Assembly (NCBI GenBank): GCA_003232385.1
Contig: QIJE01000034.1
Coordinates: 1 to 52,194 of the forward strand
Direction: 5' to 3'
Length of the DNA: 52,194 nt
DNA from: a bacterium
GTDB lineage: Bacteria > SZUA-79 > Acidulodesulfobacterales > Acidulodesulfobacteraceae
Position 1 is the first letter of the stretch. Every line of letters begins with the position of its first letter. A model generated the notes under the pieces. It made no database searches. It worked only from the letters and a program-made list of their open reading frames with translations, and was not told where the DNA came from. Position numbers and translations under genes: made by a program. Below, piece by piece: positions 33,463 through 42,724 of this stretch.

Positions 33463-35979
33463 TCATTTTTCTATCGATATAAAAAGAGCGTCGTCTCCGG
33501 TTTTAAAATCCGCCTTATCTGAGAACACAATGCGCCTAACTCTCGCCGCAGACATAATATCGCCCGATATTTCATTTATAACTTCAATATAATCCGGATT
33601 CAGCGTTTTGATTAAAAGCTTGCTCGCCCTATGATTTTGATGAAGATTTAATCCGGTTCTTAATTTTCTAGAGGCATCCAAAATATTTAACAAAATACCG
33701 ACAATTTTTACCGAGTCGTCGAAAACGAGCCCTTTATCAAACTCCGGCCAAGCGGATAAATGGATGCTTTTATCGTTCTCAAAGTTTTTATAAAAAGATA
33801 AATATAATTCTTCTGTGATAAAAGGCAGAAACGGCGCAAAGATCTTCAGCACATTCAGCGAAACAAAATACATAACATTTAACACTGTATTCTTCCTATC
33901 ATCATTTTTCCCGTCTTCTTCCCAGAAAATATTTTTTATGATCTCTAAATAGTTATCGCAATACACATTATAAAAAAAATCGGTTGCAGTCCGTAAACTT
34001 GACGAATAATTATAAGATTCCATATCCGTTTCGCAAATCTTCAGGGTGTTTTCAAGCTCCGTTATTATCCATTTATCTACTTGACCTATTTTAATCTCCG
34101 TTATGTTTTTTTCATGCGGATTAAATCCGCGGTGAACATTAGTGATGAGGAATCTCGCGGCATTCCATATTTTTATTAAAAGCCTCCTGCCGTTTACAAC
34201 GTCTTCTTCGTTAAAGCGCAAATCCTGCCCTAATCCTGCCTTAGAAGCCCAATATCTTAAGGCGTCCGCAGAATATTTTGCTATAATATTTTCCGGATCT
34301 ACAAAATTTCCCTGACTCTTGGACATTTTTTTACCGTTTTTATCCAAACCCCATCCGCTTATCATAATATTTTCAAAAGGAACGATATCGGTATGATAAA
34401 TGGATTTTACGACCGTATAAAATAGCCACGTACGAATAATCTCCTGAGCCTGCGGACGCAGGCTCATCGGATAAACCTTATTAAATAGGCCGTTATCCGC
34501 ATCCCGACCGTAAGCCCAGGAAGTATTTATAAACGGAGTCATTGAGGATGTCATCCATGTATCCATAACATCGGTTTCCGGTTTAAACTCTTTTCCTCCG
34601 CATTTAGGACATTTATCAATGTGTGGCGGATTAGTAACGGGATCGACGGGAATAGAGGCTTCATCTGCAACAATAGCCTCTCCGCAATCGGAACAATACC
34701 AAACGGGGAAAGGGACACCGTAAAATCTCTGTCTTGAAATGTTCCAGTCCCATTTTAAATTATTAATCCATTCGTCGTACCTCGTTTTCATAAACTCGGG
34801 ATGCCATTTCATAGCATTGCCGGCATTTATAAACCTTTCTTTATGCTCTAATATCTTCACAAACCATTGCTTTGCTAGGATAAACTCTATCGGCGTTTCA
34901 CACCTGTCGTGGACACCTACGTGATGTACCAGGGGTTTTTCTCCTTTTATTAGAGACAACTCCCGTAAGTCGCTCACTATAGCCTTTTTTGCATCTTTAA
35001 CGTTTAGCCCGCTATAATTACCGGATAGTTCATTCAACCTTCCGGCTCCATTCACTATCATAAAGGTGTCAAGTTTATCCTCTTTCCACTTTATTACGTC
35101 GGAGGCATCTCCCCACGTACAGACCATCATGAGCCCTGTTCCGTAATTTATATCTACCGATTCATCATATTTAACCGGAACATCTCTATCGTATAAGGGA
35201 ATTTTGATACGGACGTCTTTTAACGACTTGTACCTTTCATCACCGGGATTAGCATATATTGCAACGCACCCTCCGAGCAATTCCGGACGTGTAGTAGATA
35301 TTATAAGACTTTTACCCGACATCGAATTAAACTCTATATCATATAAAACACCGCCGAATTCCTCTATTAAGACATCCGCCTGTGCAAGCGAAGTGCGGCA
35401 TTTAGGACACCACAATATAGGCTCATTACGTTTTTCTATAAGCCCTTTGTCATAAAGGGCCAAAAAGGATTTTTGCGAGGTCTTTCTGCTTCTTTCGTCT
35501 ATAGTAGAATACGACAATCCATAATCTGCGCTAATTCCTGCGGATTTCCACAGAGACTTATATGTTTCGATACCCGCTTTAGTCTCTTTTAAGCACAAAT
35601 CGATAAAATCTTCCCTTGTTATCTTGGACTTATTTATCTTATATTTTTTCTCTACATATCGTTCCGTAGGGAGACCGTTATCATCGAATCCCATCGGATA
35701 AAAAATATTAAAGCCCTTCATTCTCTTATATCTGATAATAAATTCCGCCTGAGAATAACTCATAACGTGGCCGACGTGAAGATGTGCGGATGAAACATAA
35801 GGCGGCGGCGTATCCACCGCATAAATTTTATCGTTACCGGCTCCGTGTTTAAATTTATAAATCTCGTTATCTTCCCAGTATTGCGCTATTTTTTTTTCTA
35901 CCGTCGGATAATCATATTTTTTTGGGAAATCATTTGAGTTCAAATCGGTAAAATTATCAATATATTTAGATTTTTGCAT
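33463..35979 (-). CDS. valS: Valyl-tRNA synthetase
   Basis: An 838-residue class I synthetase: HVGH at 68-71 in the PPYVSSAHLHVGH context, the editing domain, and KMSKS near residue 550. Zinc-ribbon pairs appear as WCPKCRTSLAQADV and CSDCG...CPKCGG. The last part is the anticodon-binding domain. The protein is shorter than E. coli ValS (about 950) because the long C-terminal coiled coil is missing, as in the archaeal-like ValS type also found in some bacteria. TATAAT occurs only two bases before the ATG, which cannot be the -10 for that start, so either the start is downstream or this hexamer is not used. Confidence 0.93.
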   Translation of the reverse strand: MQKSKYIDNFTDLNSNDFPKKYDYPTVEKKIAQYWEDNEIYKFKHGAGNDKIYAVDTPPPYVSSAHLHVGHVMSYSQAEFIIRYKRMKGFNIFYPMGFDDNGLPTERYVEKKYKINKSKITREDFIDLCLKETKAGIETYKSLWKSAGISADYGLSYSTIDERSRKTSQKSFLALYDKGLIEKRNEPILWCPKCRTSLAQADVLIEEFGGVLYDIEFNSMSGKSLIISTTRPELLGGCVAIYANPGDERYKSLKDVRIKIPLYDRDVPVKYDESVDINYGTGLMMVCTWGDASDVIKWKEDKLDTFMIVNGAGRLNELSGNYSGLNVKDAKKAIVSDLRELSLIKGEKPLVHHVGVHDRCETPIEFILAKQWFVKILEHKERFINAGNAMKWHPEFMKTRYDEWINNLKWDWNISRQRFYGVPFPVWYCSDCGEAIVADEASIPVDPVTNPPHIDKCPKCGGKEFKPETDVMDTWMTSSMTPFINTSWAYGRDADNGLFNKVYPMSLRPQAQEIIRTWLFYTVVKSIYHTDIVPFENIMISGWGLDKNGKKMSKSQGNFVDPENIIAKYSADALRYWASKAGLGQDLRFNEEDVVNGRRLLIKIWNAARFLITNVHRGFNPHEKNITEIKIGQVDKWIITELENTLKICETDMESYNYSSSLRTATDFFYNVYCDNYLEIIKNIFWEEDGKNDDRKNTVLNVMYFVSLNVLKIFAPFLPFITEELYLSFYKNFENDKSIHLSAWPEFDKGLVFDDSVKIVGILLNILDASRKLRTGLNLHQNHRASKLLIKTLNPDYIEVINEISGDIMSAARVRRIVFSDKADFKTGDDALFISIEK

Positions 35980-36023
35980 AGATTATAAAGTTTATCAATT
36001 TTTTATATAAAAATCAACTTTAC

Positions 36024-36054
36024 TTGTAAAATTAAAGTTATCTTATGGTATAAT
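36024..36054 (+). promoter_or_regulatory. Putative promoter for dnaX, leaderless start
   Basis: TATAAT at 36049-36054 lies six bases before the dnaX ATG (36061), with a weak TTGTAA 19 bases upstream. There is no Shine-Dalgarno sequence, and transcription would begin at about the ATG. Confidence 0.4.
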
Positions 36055-36060
36055 AAAAAA

Positions 36061-37446
36061 ATGTATCAAGTACTGGCGCGAAAATATAGACCGAAAATTT
36101 TTGATGAGGTTATCGGCCAGGATTCCATAATTCAAACGCTTAAAAATGCTGTAATCAACGACAGAGTTTCACACGCCTACATATTTTCGGGAACAAGGGG
36201 CGTGGGGAAAACTTCCATCGCAAGAATACTTGCAAAATCGATTAACTGCATAAACGGTCCTACGATTAATCCGTGCGGAATTTGCCCTGCCTGTGTTCAG
36301 ATTCAAAATGGAAATTCCGTCGACGTTATGGAGATAGACGGTGCATCCAATACGGGAGTAGATTCCATTAGAGATTTAAAGGAAAATATAATATATTCTC
36401 CGCAAAGTTCTAAATTTAAGATATATATAATAGATGAAGTTCATATGCTTTCCAACAGTGCCTTTAACGCTCTTTTAAAAACCCTTGAAGAACCGCCGGT
36501 CCATGCAAAGTTTATCTTTGCTACCACCGAAATCCATAAGGTTCCGGAGACTATTCTTTCAAGGTGTCAGAGGTTCAATTTTAAAAGAATACCGGCTAAG
36601 ATTATTTACGACAGGCTGAAAAAAGTGTCTGCCGCCGAAGGAGTTTCCATTACCGACGAAAACCTTATGATTATTGCCTCGTTAGCCGACGGTTCACTGA
36701 GGGATTCTCTCTCCGTATTTGATACCGTAATATCATATTACGGTAAAAATATAAAAGAAGACGTATCGCCGGTGCTCGGATTGACAACTAAAACGATAAT
36801 ATTTAATCTCATCAAGGCTATTTTTCAAAAAGATTATGAAAACTCGGTAAAAACCGCAAAAGAAATATACGACTCCGGAACAGACATTAGGCAGTTTATG
36901 AAGCAGGCGGCACTCCATATAAGAAACATTTTAATAATAAAATTAAGATATAAAGACTTAGTTTACGATTTGACTAATGAAGAGATTAATGCGCTTATAC
37001 CATTTGCCGAACAAAAATCGACCGAAGAGCTCTTAGACATGATGGACATTATGCTTAATGCCGATATTAAATATCAAAGGGTTTCCTCGCCCTTATTAAT
37101 GCTGGAACTTACTATCTTCAGACTTTTAGATATTCCGTCGAAACATAGTGTTGACGAGCTTATAAACAGGCTTGATAAATTTACCACCCATAAAAATAAT
37201 CCCAAAATAACCGAGGAAACATTTACCTTACCCGATTTTAAAAATTTAAATAACGATAAAAATAAAATTATGCATAGTCCCGACATGCCTCGCGAGCAGA
37301 AGGAGTTATTTGAACATTTTTCTAAAACCGACGAAAAACTGAACGGACAAAATGACAGCGACGAGATAAATATCACGGAATCCGCTGCCATAAACAACAT
37401 AAAGGAAATATTTGGAAATAGTATAGAAAGGATAGATAAAAAATAA
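36061..37446 (+). CDS. dnaX: DNA polymerase III subunit gamma (short DnaX)
   Basis: The 461-residue clamp-loader ATPase has QVLARKYRPKIFDEVIGQ at the N-terminus, Walker A GTRGVGKT at 44-51, a zinc finger C63/C72/C75/C78, a Walker B DEVH near residue 125 and the sensor SRCQRF motif. Domains I-III are present. The protein stops near the length of E. coli gamma and lacks the tau domains that contact DnaB and the polymerase alpha subunit. A -1 shift at the A-run before the stop would add only about 18 codons, so a longer tau is not made that way. It leads a dnaX-ybaB-recR operon. Confidence 0.95.
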   Translation: MYQVLARKYRPKIFDEVIGQDSIIQTLKNAVINDRVSHAYIFSGTRGVGKTSIARILAKSINCINGPTINPCGICPACVQIQNGNSVDVMEIDGASNTGVDSIRDLKENIIYSPQSSKFKIYIIDEVHMLSNSAFNALLKTLEEPPVHAKFIFATTEIHKVPETILSRCQRFNFKRIPAKIIYDRLKKVSAAEGVSITDENLMIIASLADGSLRDSLSVFDTVISYYGKNIKEDVSPVLGLTTKTIIFNLIKAIFQKDYENSVKTAKEIYDSGTDIRQFMKQAALHIRNILIIKLRYKDLVYDLTNEEINALIPFAEQKSTEELLDMMDIMLNADIKYQRVSSPLLMLELTIFRLLDIPSKHSVDELINRLDKFTTHKNNPKITEETFTLPDFKNLNNDKNKIMHSPDMPREQKELFEHFSKTDEKLNGQNDSDEINITESAAINNIKEIFGNSIERIDKK

Positions 37447-37539
37447 AATTAGCTAAAAAAAATTCAGGTTATCTTGTTATTTTTTTTAAAAAAATATAAA
37501 ATATATACATTAAATCAAAAAATTTGGAGGAATAACGAA

Positions 37540-37854
37540 ATGCCGAAAAATATGGCGGGAATGTTGAAACAGGCCCAAAAACTTCAATCCGATATGCTTA
37601 AGATGCAGGAAGAATTAGGTTCTAAAATTGTCGAGTCCAGTTCCGGAGGCGGTATGGTTACGGCAAGGGTTAACGGAAAACAAGAACTTGTTGAAATAAA
37701 AATAGACAAAGCGGTAGTCGATCCGGAAGACATAGAAATGCTTCAAGACCTTATAGTCGCATCTATCAACGAGGTCCTTACTAAATCAAAGGATATGGTT
37801 TCAGGTGAAATGTCAAAATTAACCGGAGGGCTTAACCTGCCGGGCATGTTTTAA
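37540..37854 (+). CDS. ybaB: YbaB/EbfC nucleoid-associated protein
   Basis: A 104-residue DNA-binding protein: NMAGMLKQAQKLQSDMLKMQEEL at the N-terminal helix, then ARVNGKQELVEIKID and the C-terminal helical tail. The ATG at 37540 is chosen because GGAGG (37526-37530) lies nine bases upstream. An in-frame ATG 22 codons earlier would add a hydrophobic stretch absent from the family. It follows dnaX and precedes recR, the usual trio in recombination repair. Confidence 0.95.
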   Translation: MPKNMAGMLKQAQKLQSDMLKMQEELGSKIVESSSGGGMVTARVNGKQELVEIKIDKAVVDPEDIEMLQDLIVASINEVLTKSKDMVSGEMSKLTGGLNLPGMF

Positions 37855-37874
37855 CTTACCCGTTATTCATAATT

Positions 37875-38486
37875 ATGTCTATAAACCGATCCAACCATAT
37901 TAAAGATATAGTCTCGGCGTTTAAAAAACTCCCTGGAATTGGTGAAAGGTCTGCAAGAAGGCTTGCTTTCTATATATTATCGCAGGATGAATCGGTCGCG
38001 TATAATCTTGCAGAAGCCATAAAAGAGGCAAAACATAATATTAAGCTTTGCAGGGATTGCTTTAATCTAAGCGAGGAAGACCTTTGTCCGATATGTCTAA
38101 GCTCGTCCCGCAATCCCAAGTTGCTGTGTGTAGTGGAAAATCCTGAAATAATATACGTATTTGAAAAAAGCGGTAAATACAACGGTCATTACCACGTATT
38201 GCACGGCGTAATAAATCCGCTGGAGGGAACGACTCCCTCGGATATTAAGATTAAAGAACTCGTCAATAGGGTGGAAAACGGCAATTTTGAAGAAATAATT
38301 CTCGCCTTAAACCCTAATTCCAACGGGGAAGCCACATCTATCTATATACAAAAAATATTATCTCCCTATAATATTCATATCACTGCCCTAGCAAGGGGGA
38401 TACCCATGGGCTCAGACCTTGAATACATCGACAAGGATACGCTTTCGGAGGCCATTAATTATAGAAAAAATTTTGGAAAGCCTTGA
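37875..38486 (+). CDS. recR: Recombination protein RecR
   Basis: The 203-residue protein has the helix-hairpin-helix KKLPGIGERSARRLAFYIL, a zinc finger C59/C62/C71/C74 and a Toprim domain (LLCVVENPEIIYVFEKSG... and the EIILALNPNSNGEATSIYI block). RecR works with RecO and RecF in loading RecA at gaps. The stop is eight bases from the stop of the convergent glucoamylase gene. Confidence 0.97.
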   Translation: MSINRSNHIKDIVSAFKKLPGIGERSARRLAFYILSQDESVAYNLAEAIKEAKHNIKLCRDCFNLSEEDLCPICLSSSRNPKLLCVVENPEIIYVFEKSGKYNGHYHVLHGVINPLEGTTPSDIKIKELVNRVENGNFEEIILALNPNSNGEATSIYIQKILSPYNIHITALARGIPMGSDLEYIDKDTLSEAINYRKNFGKP

Positions 38487-38493
38487 ATTATTC

Positions 38494-40854
38494 TTAGATT
38501 ATACGCACGCTAAAATCTATTCCTTCCCACCCGGCTGATAGTTGCCAGTAAAACGTGAATGTTATTTCGACATCCCTATCTATATCGGAAGAAGGTAAAT
38601 CCGCATAATAAACCCCAAGACCGGTTTCACGGGTTTTAGTATCGTTAACACTTTGCCATCCATCAAAACTCCAATGAATAATTGCAGGAGATAAAGCTTC
38701 GATACGCAATGTCTTGCCGGATTCTAAAGAACGTATTTTATGATTAAACCGCCATTGTACTATATTCGATACCGTTTTATCCTCGAGATACCGTTTAACG
38801 GTTTGAGGAGGAGTGTCAAATACTTTTTCTTCCGTAATTGAACGGACAAGCTTTAGATATTCGGCATGCGCCCAAACCAAAGGCGTCGCCGAACCGGAAG
38901 GCCGACCGAAGAAAAGGGAACTTTCGGGAATATCGGCAACGTCCCATATCTGCTCGGGCAGTAAGCCGCCGTCATTGGCTAAATTCTCCATTGTTTTAAG
39001 CAGTTTTTCGGCACACTCAAGGTTGCCCGCGGCTATATCGTAATGCGCCCTTTCTCCCGTCAATAAAGGCCAGATTCTGCCGATACCCGTTCCGTCAAAA
39101 GGGCCGCCGTCGGAATGTTCGCCATAACCGTCTCCATTGTACCTGTGCCAGCACGAACCTAAAGGGGTTTCCGTTTTGAGTATGCCGTCAATAACCTTTA
39201 GCGTATTAAGCATCCTAATATCTTTTGCTTCTCGCAATCCAAAACGGACAAAGGATAACGCGTCAGTACATATTACGGCGGAAGCGGGCTTATGACTGCT
39301 TGAAGGAGGGCGGTTTTTTATAGGCACAAAATTATCCCCCTCCTCAAAATCGGGGGGAGTAACCCTCACGTAATAACCGTCGACTCCGATTCTGTCCGAA
39401 AATTCTCCGTTTTTAATATAAAGCCACCTGTCGATAGATGAATACCATGAGTCGGCGGTTTCCCGTAAATAAGGAGCTATGCTTCCGTCTCCGGCTAATT
39501 CAGCCAGTTCGGCACCGATAATAAGCGCCGATATCTCTGCGGCAAGCGTAAAAGGGGTATAGCCCCCGTCTTCTTCCCATCTATCCTGCTGTGTAACCGG
39601 GCCGTTCCTGACTATATATTTTAATGCCTTTTTTAGCATATGCCAGAAGCGACCGATATCTTCATCTAAAAGCGCTTCCTCCCTGCGCGCAAGGTCGAAA
39701 AGTATAACAGGCAACGCTGTTTCGTCCATTTGAATTCCGTGCCAGTAAGAGGTTCCGTCAATCCACATATTTTGGAGCCAATGTCCGTCGTTTTCCTGAG
39801 TTGCTTCAAGGTATATAAGGGATTTCCTGATTTCGCTTTTACTACCTGCGGCAAGAAGCCCTCCGGCGGCTTCAACCATATCGCGCGGCCATACTAAGTG
39901 ATAGCCCCCTAAGTCGTCGTCTCCCTTAGAAAACCCCCAAGGCACCGCAAGACTTGCAAGAATCGCACCCGGAACGTCTTTAGAACTATGAACTCGTATG
40001 ACCATGGCACTTGTTGCGAATAATTTTCTTTTACCGGAAGGAATTAATCTTTTCAACCATGCTTTCCATGGTTCGGAATAAGAATTCAAAAGCTGTCCAA
40101 AACCCTCGTCGAGCGAAGCCCTTGCTTGGTGTCCCGCCTCGGTAAAATTACGACTAAATCCTAAAGCCAAGACGAATTCTCCGCCTTTTTTTAGGTCTAT
40201 TTCACCGATAAGCGCAACATTACCATTTTCAGCTCTCGTGTAAATAGACGAAAGACGGAGATTACGCTTTAGATCCTGCCATCCGTCGGAATATCCGACA
40301 AAACCTACGGAACTATTCTTAAAACCGATATCGCTCATAAGGCAGAGGGAGGTTTGATGCCTTGACGCAAAAAGCCCCGACGTTCCCTTATAATTATCGA
40401 TCCATGCGGTATTTCCCGCCCCATGATTTCCGATATGAGACGCTAAAATCGTAAAAAGCCTATAGTTACCGGGTCTAAGAGCGACAAATTTTACCCTTAG
40501 CAATACGACCGGCCTATCCGGATCGCAAATAATATCTTTTTCAATTTTATATCGCCCATTCAAACACACACTTTTAATATGATAAGCCGGTACGCCGTCA
40601 TAAATAAGATTAGATGAATGCCCTGCATGACGCTTTTCTTCCGAAAAAAACCCGTCGTCTTCGGTAATAATAAATCCAAGATCACGAATAGCGGCTTCAT
40701 CCATTCCCGGATAATAAACCTCGTTCAATATACCGTGAGAAATGGTAAACCATACCGGGCTCCCATTCAGAGCCGTTCCTACACCGCTTTTATCGGCGCT
40801 TGTCCACCGCCCCGGAATGCCGGGCCATCCCGGTGCACAAATTGATTCAAGCAT
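38494..40854 (-). CDS. Glycoside hydrolase family 15 glucoamylase/glucodextranase-like
   Basis: A 786-residue protein with an N-terminal beta-sandwich of about 270 residues, a (alpha/alpha)6 barrel, and a C-terminal beta domain. Catalytic general acid E427 or E428 lies in QDRWEEDGGYTP, and the general base E634 in GLLPEQIWD. The VWPRDMVEAAGG and GSCWHRYNGDGYGEH blocks line the glucose site. It releases glucose from alpha-glucans or related polymers. No signal peptide is seen, so it is probably cytoplasmic, consistent with turnover of storage glucan. Codon and base use look richer in G/C than the flanking dnaX and sox genes, which may mark acquisition. Confidence 0.9.
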   Translation of the reverse strand: MLESICAPGWPGIPGRWTSADKSGVGTALNGSPVWFTISHGILNEVYYPGMDEAAIRDLGFIITEDDGFFSEEKRHAGHSSNLIYDGVPAYHIKSVCLNGRYKIEKDIICDPDRPVVLLRVKFVALRPGNYRLFTILASHIGNHGAGNTAWIDNYKGTSGLFASRHQTSLCLMSDIGFKNSSVGFVGYSDGWQDLKRNLRLSSIYTRAENGNVALIGEIDLKKGGEFVLALGFSRNFTEAGHQARASLDEGFGQLLNSYSEPWKAWLKRLIPSGKRKLFATSAMVIRVHSSKDVPGAILASLAVPWGFSKGDDDLGGYHLVWPRDMVEAAGGLLAAGSKSEIRKSLIYLEATQENDGHWLQNMWIDGTSYWHGIQMDETALPVILFDLARREEALLDEDIGRFWHMLKKALKYIVRNGPVTQQDRWEEDGGYTPFTLAAEISALIIGAELAELAGDGSIAPYLRETADSWYSSIDRWLYIKNGEFSDRIGVDGYYVRVTPPDFEEGDNFVPIKNRPPSSSHKPASAVICTDALSFVRFGLREAKDIRMLNTLKVIDGILKTETPLGSCWHRYNGDGYGEHSDGGPFDGTGIGRIWPLLTGERAHYDIAAGNLECAEKLLKTMENLANDGGLLPEQIWDVADIPESSLFFGRPSGSATPLVWAHAEYLKLVRSITEEKVFDTPPQTVKRYLEDKTVSNIVQWRFNHKIRSLESGKTLRIEALSPAIIHWSFDGWQSVNDTKTRETGLGVYYADLPSSDIDRDVEITFTFYWQLSAGWEGIDFSVRII

Positions 40855-40884
40855 CTTTATATCTCCCGAATATAATATGTATGA

Positions 40885-41697
40885 TTAGCCTCCGTGAGTA
40901 AAATTGGAATAGTCTATCATTGCACCGTCAACAAATAAAGTGCTGCCGGTTATATAAGACGCGCTGTCAGAAACTAAAAAAGTAGCAGTTTTTGCGACTT
41001 CTTCTCTTTCTCCCAATCTTCCAAGCGGTATTTTTTCGATAAGATCGGCAAACGTTTCGGGATTTTCCCAAACGTTTTTGTTAATGGGAGTTTTAATAGC
41101 TCCGGGAGCTAACGATATTATTCTTATCCCTAAAGAGCCTACCTCCTGTGCCATAGTTTTTGTCAGCATCGATAATCCTGCTTTCGCAACGGTATACGAG
41201 CTATATCCTGCCCACGGAATATTTTCGTGAACGGAAGTTACGTTCAAAATTACACCGCTTTTTTGATTGACCATATGCTTCAAGACTTCCCTTGCGCAAT
41301 AAAACGGACCGAATAGGTTAATTTTAACCACCCTTTCCCACTCCGAAATGTCGGACTCCCATACGAGGGCACGAGTGCCATCTATTCCCGCATTATTGAC
41401 AAGAATATCAATCCCGCCCCATTTCTTGACAAAGTCATTTACCATGACTTCAACCGATTTCCCGTCTGAAACGTCGGATTGCAAAATAATAACCTCGGAA
41501 CCATTATTCCTAATATCCGATGCGATTTTTTCGGCTGCATCTTGATGCGAGTGGTAATTGAGGCCTATTTTTGCACCGCAGGCGGCAAATTCCTTAGCAA
41601 TAACTTCGCCGAGTCCGGAACTCGCTCCCGTTATCAAAGCCCTTTTGCCTTTTAAATTTATATCCACGTCAAACCTCTGCTTAAATATTATATTCAA
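40885..41697 (-). CDS. Short-chain dehydrogenase, glucose 1-dehydrogenase-like
   Basis: The 270-residue SDR has TGASSGLGE near 23-31 (NAD(P) site), NNAG near 107-110, a catalytic Ser in NVTSVHENIPWAGYSSY, then Tyr and Lys of YxxxK (YTVAKAG). It ends with the C-terminal ASYITGSTLFVDGAM block. Closest in pattern to glucose 1-dehydrogenases; together with the GH15 enzyme 30 bases downstream it could oxidise the released glucose to gluconolactone. That pathway link is inference from proximity. Confidence 0.8.
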   Translation of the reverse strand: MNIIFKQRFDVDINLKGKRALITGASSGLGEVIAKEFAACGAKIGLNYHSHQDAAEKIASDIRNNGSEVIILQSDVSDGKSVEVMVNDFVKKWGGIDILVNNAGIDGTRALVWESDISEWERVVKINLFGPFYCAREVLKHMVNQKSGVILNVTSVHENIPWAGYSSYTVAKAGLSMLTKTMAQEVGSLGIRIISLAPGAIKTPINKNVWENPETFADLIEKIPLGRLGEREEVAKTATFLVSDSASYITGSTLFVDGAMIDYSNFTHGG

Positions 41698-41766
41698 AAC
41701 ACATAATGCCTATACGGACATCGGCAATTGACCGAAGTACCATACCGGCGTGCATAAATAATAGGA

Positions 41767-42012
41767 CTATTTAATTCGTTTACCGCAGGCATTTTGAATC
41801 ATTGAGGATTGCTTCTTGCTTTTGGTATTCTGCATAGCTTTGGATTGCTTCCTGCTTTTGGTATTCTGCATCATTGAGGATTGTTTTTTACCGCAGGCAT
41901 TTTGTATACCGGCAATATTACTATTACCGTAAGCCATTGCATAAGCATTGCCCGTCAGCGTCATTCCAAAAAGCAAAAAAACCGCTGTTATCACCAGAAT
42001 AATTTTTTTCAT
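41767..42012 (-). CDS. Small secreted repeat protein
   Basis: An 81-residue protein with a clear signal peptide (MKKIILVITAVFLLFGMTLT..., cut after AYA near residue 25). Mature part consists almost wholly of a 12-residue repeat: QNACGKKQSSMM (37-48), QNTKSRKQSKAM (49-60), QNTKSKKQSSMI (61-72), then a partial QNACGK (73-78). It is basic, rich in Lys, Gln, Ser and Met, with two cysteines (C40, C77) in identical ACGK contexts. I do not recognise a family. It is separated by 122 bases from the thioredoxin gene and shares the Met/Lys theme with that protein's tail. Location suggests an envelope role linked to the Sox cluster, but this is inference. Confidence 0.6.
   Translation of the reverse strand: MKKIILVITAVFLLFGMTLTGNAYAMAYGNSNIAGIQNACGKKQSSMMQNTKSRKQSKAMQNTKSKKQSSMIQNACGKRIK
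41779..41904 (-). repeat. In-frame 36-base tandem repeat (3.5 copies)
   Basis: The coding repeat of the small secreted protein. Three full 36-base units and one half unit, imperfect in sequence, keep the reading frame. Such arrays can change copy number by slippage. Confidence 0.7.
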
Positions 42013-42134
42013 TTTTCATCTCCATTTTTTATATTTTAAAACACTGTTTAAAGTATTATATCATAACAAACGGATGACGGAGGGGGTATTTCCTTATTAC
42101 TCAAAATCACGATAAAATGATATAAGCCCGTATT

Positions 42135-42686
42135 TTATTTTTTCATCATTTTCATAATCTTCATCATTTTCATTCGCATAAGACGTTGCGAAACGATATT
42201 TAGCACCTCCTCATACATATAACCCTTCCAGTGGAACACGATTATGCCGCTTTTAGAGACAAAAAAGGTTTGCGGAATTTCTTTTATGCCGCCGTACTCG
42301 CTCAATACTTTGTTTGTTGCGTGAACCACCGGATAATCCATTTTATATTGATGTGTAAATGCCCTCACCCCTTCCGTTGTGACGTTTACGTTTATACCTA
42401 TTATCATGAGTTTCTTTGATTTATTTTTATTATAAAAACTTACAAAATGAGGTATTTCCTCTCTGCACGGAGGACACCAGGTCGCCCAAAAATTTATAAT
42501 TACGGTCTTTCCCTCTAAAGATCTCAAGTCTATGTTCTTATAACCCGAAAGATCAGGATTTAACACTTTCAAGCTAAAATTAGGAGCCTTTTTAGATTTA
42601 GCGAAAGATATCTCGGGAAATACGAATATCGAAAATATAACGATTAAGGCGATTAAAAGTATCACGGCTGATTTTAATCTTTGCAT
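42135..42686 (-). CDS. TlpA/ResA-like periplasmic thioredoxin (SoxW-type role)
   Basis: The 183-residue protein has an N-terminal membrane anchor or signal (about residues 7-24, ending in FAK) and a TlpA-like thioredoxin fold with the redox pair C71-P-P-C74 in the FWATWCPPCREE context. The cis-Pro loop is KEIPQTFF. Beside ccdA and sox genes it should take electrons from CcdA and reduce cofactor or SoxY thiols in the periplasm, like SoxW. The C-terminal tail (169-183) is odd: seven Met and five Lys in 15 residues, encoded by a low-complexity run. Confidence 0.88.
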   Translation of the reverse strand: MQRLKSAVILLIALIVIFSIFVFPEISFAKSKKAPNFSLKVLNPDLSGYKNIDLRSLEGKTVIINFWATWCPPCREEIPHFVSFYNKNKSKKLMIIGINVNVTTEGVRAFTHQYKMDYPVVHATNKVLSEYGGIKEIPQTFFVSKSGIIVFHWKGYMYEEVLNIVSQRLMRMKMMKIMKMMKK

Positions 42687-42724
42687 ATTATCATTTTATC
42701 TCAATTTACGATTAAATTTATAAA

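Noticed and set aside
35982-35987. TATAAT two bases before the valS ATG as its -10 box
   Set aside because: Transcription would begin inside the coding region and lose the start codon.
37425-37500. Programmed -1 frameshift at the A-run ending dnaX, to make tau
   Set aside because: The shifted frame stops after about 18 codons, so no tau domains are encoded.
37474-37539. Upstream in-frame ATG for ybaB
   Set aside because: The added hydrophobic/lysine stretch is absent from the family, and a clear GGAGG site supports the ATG at 37540.
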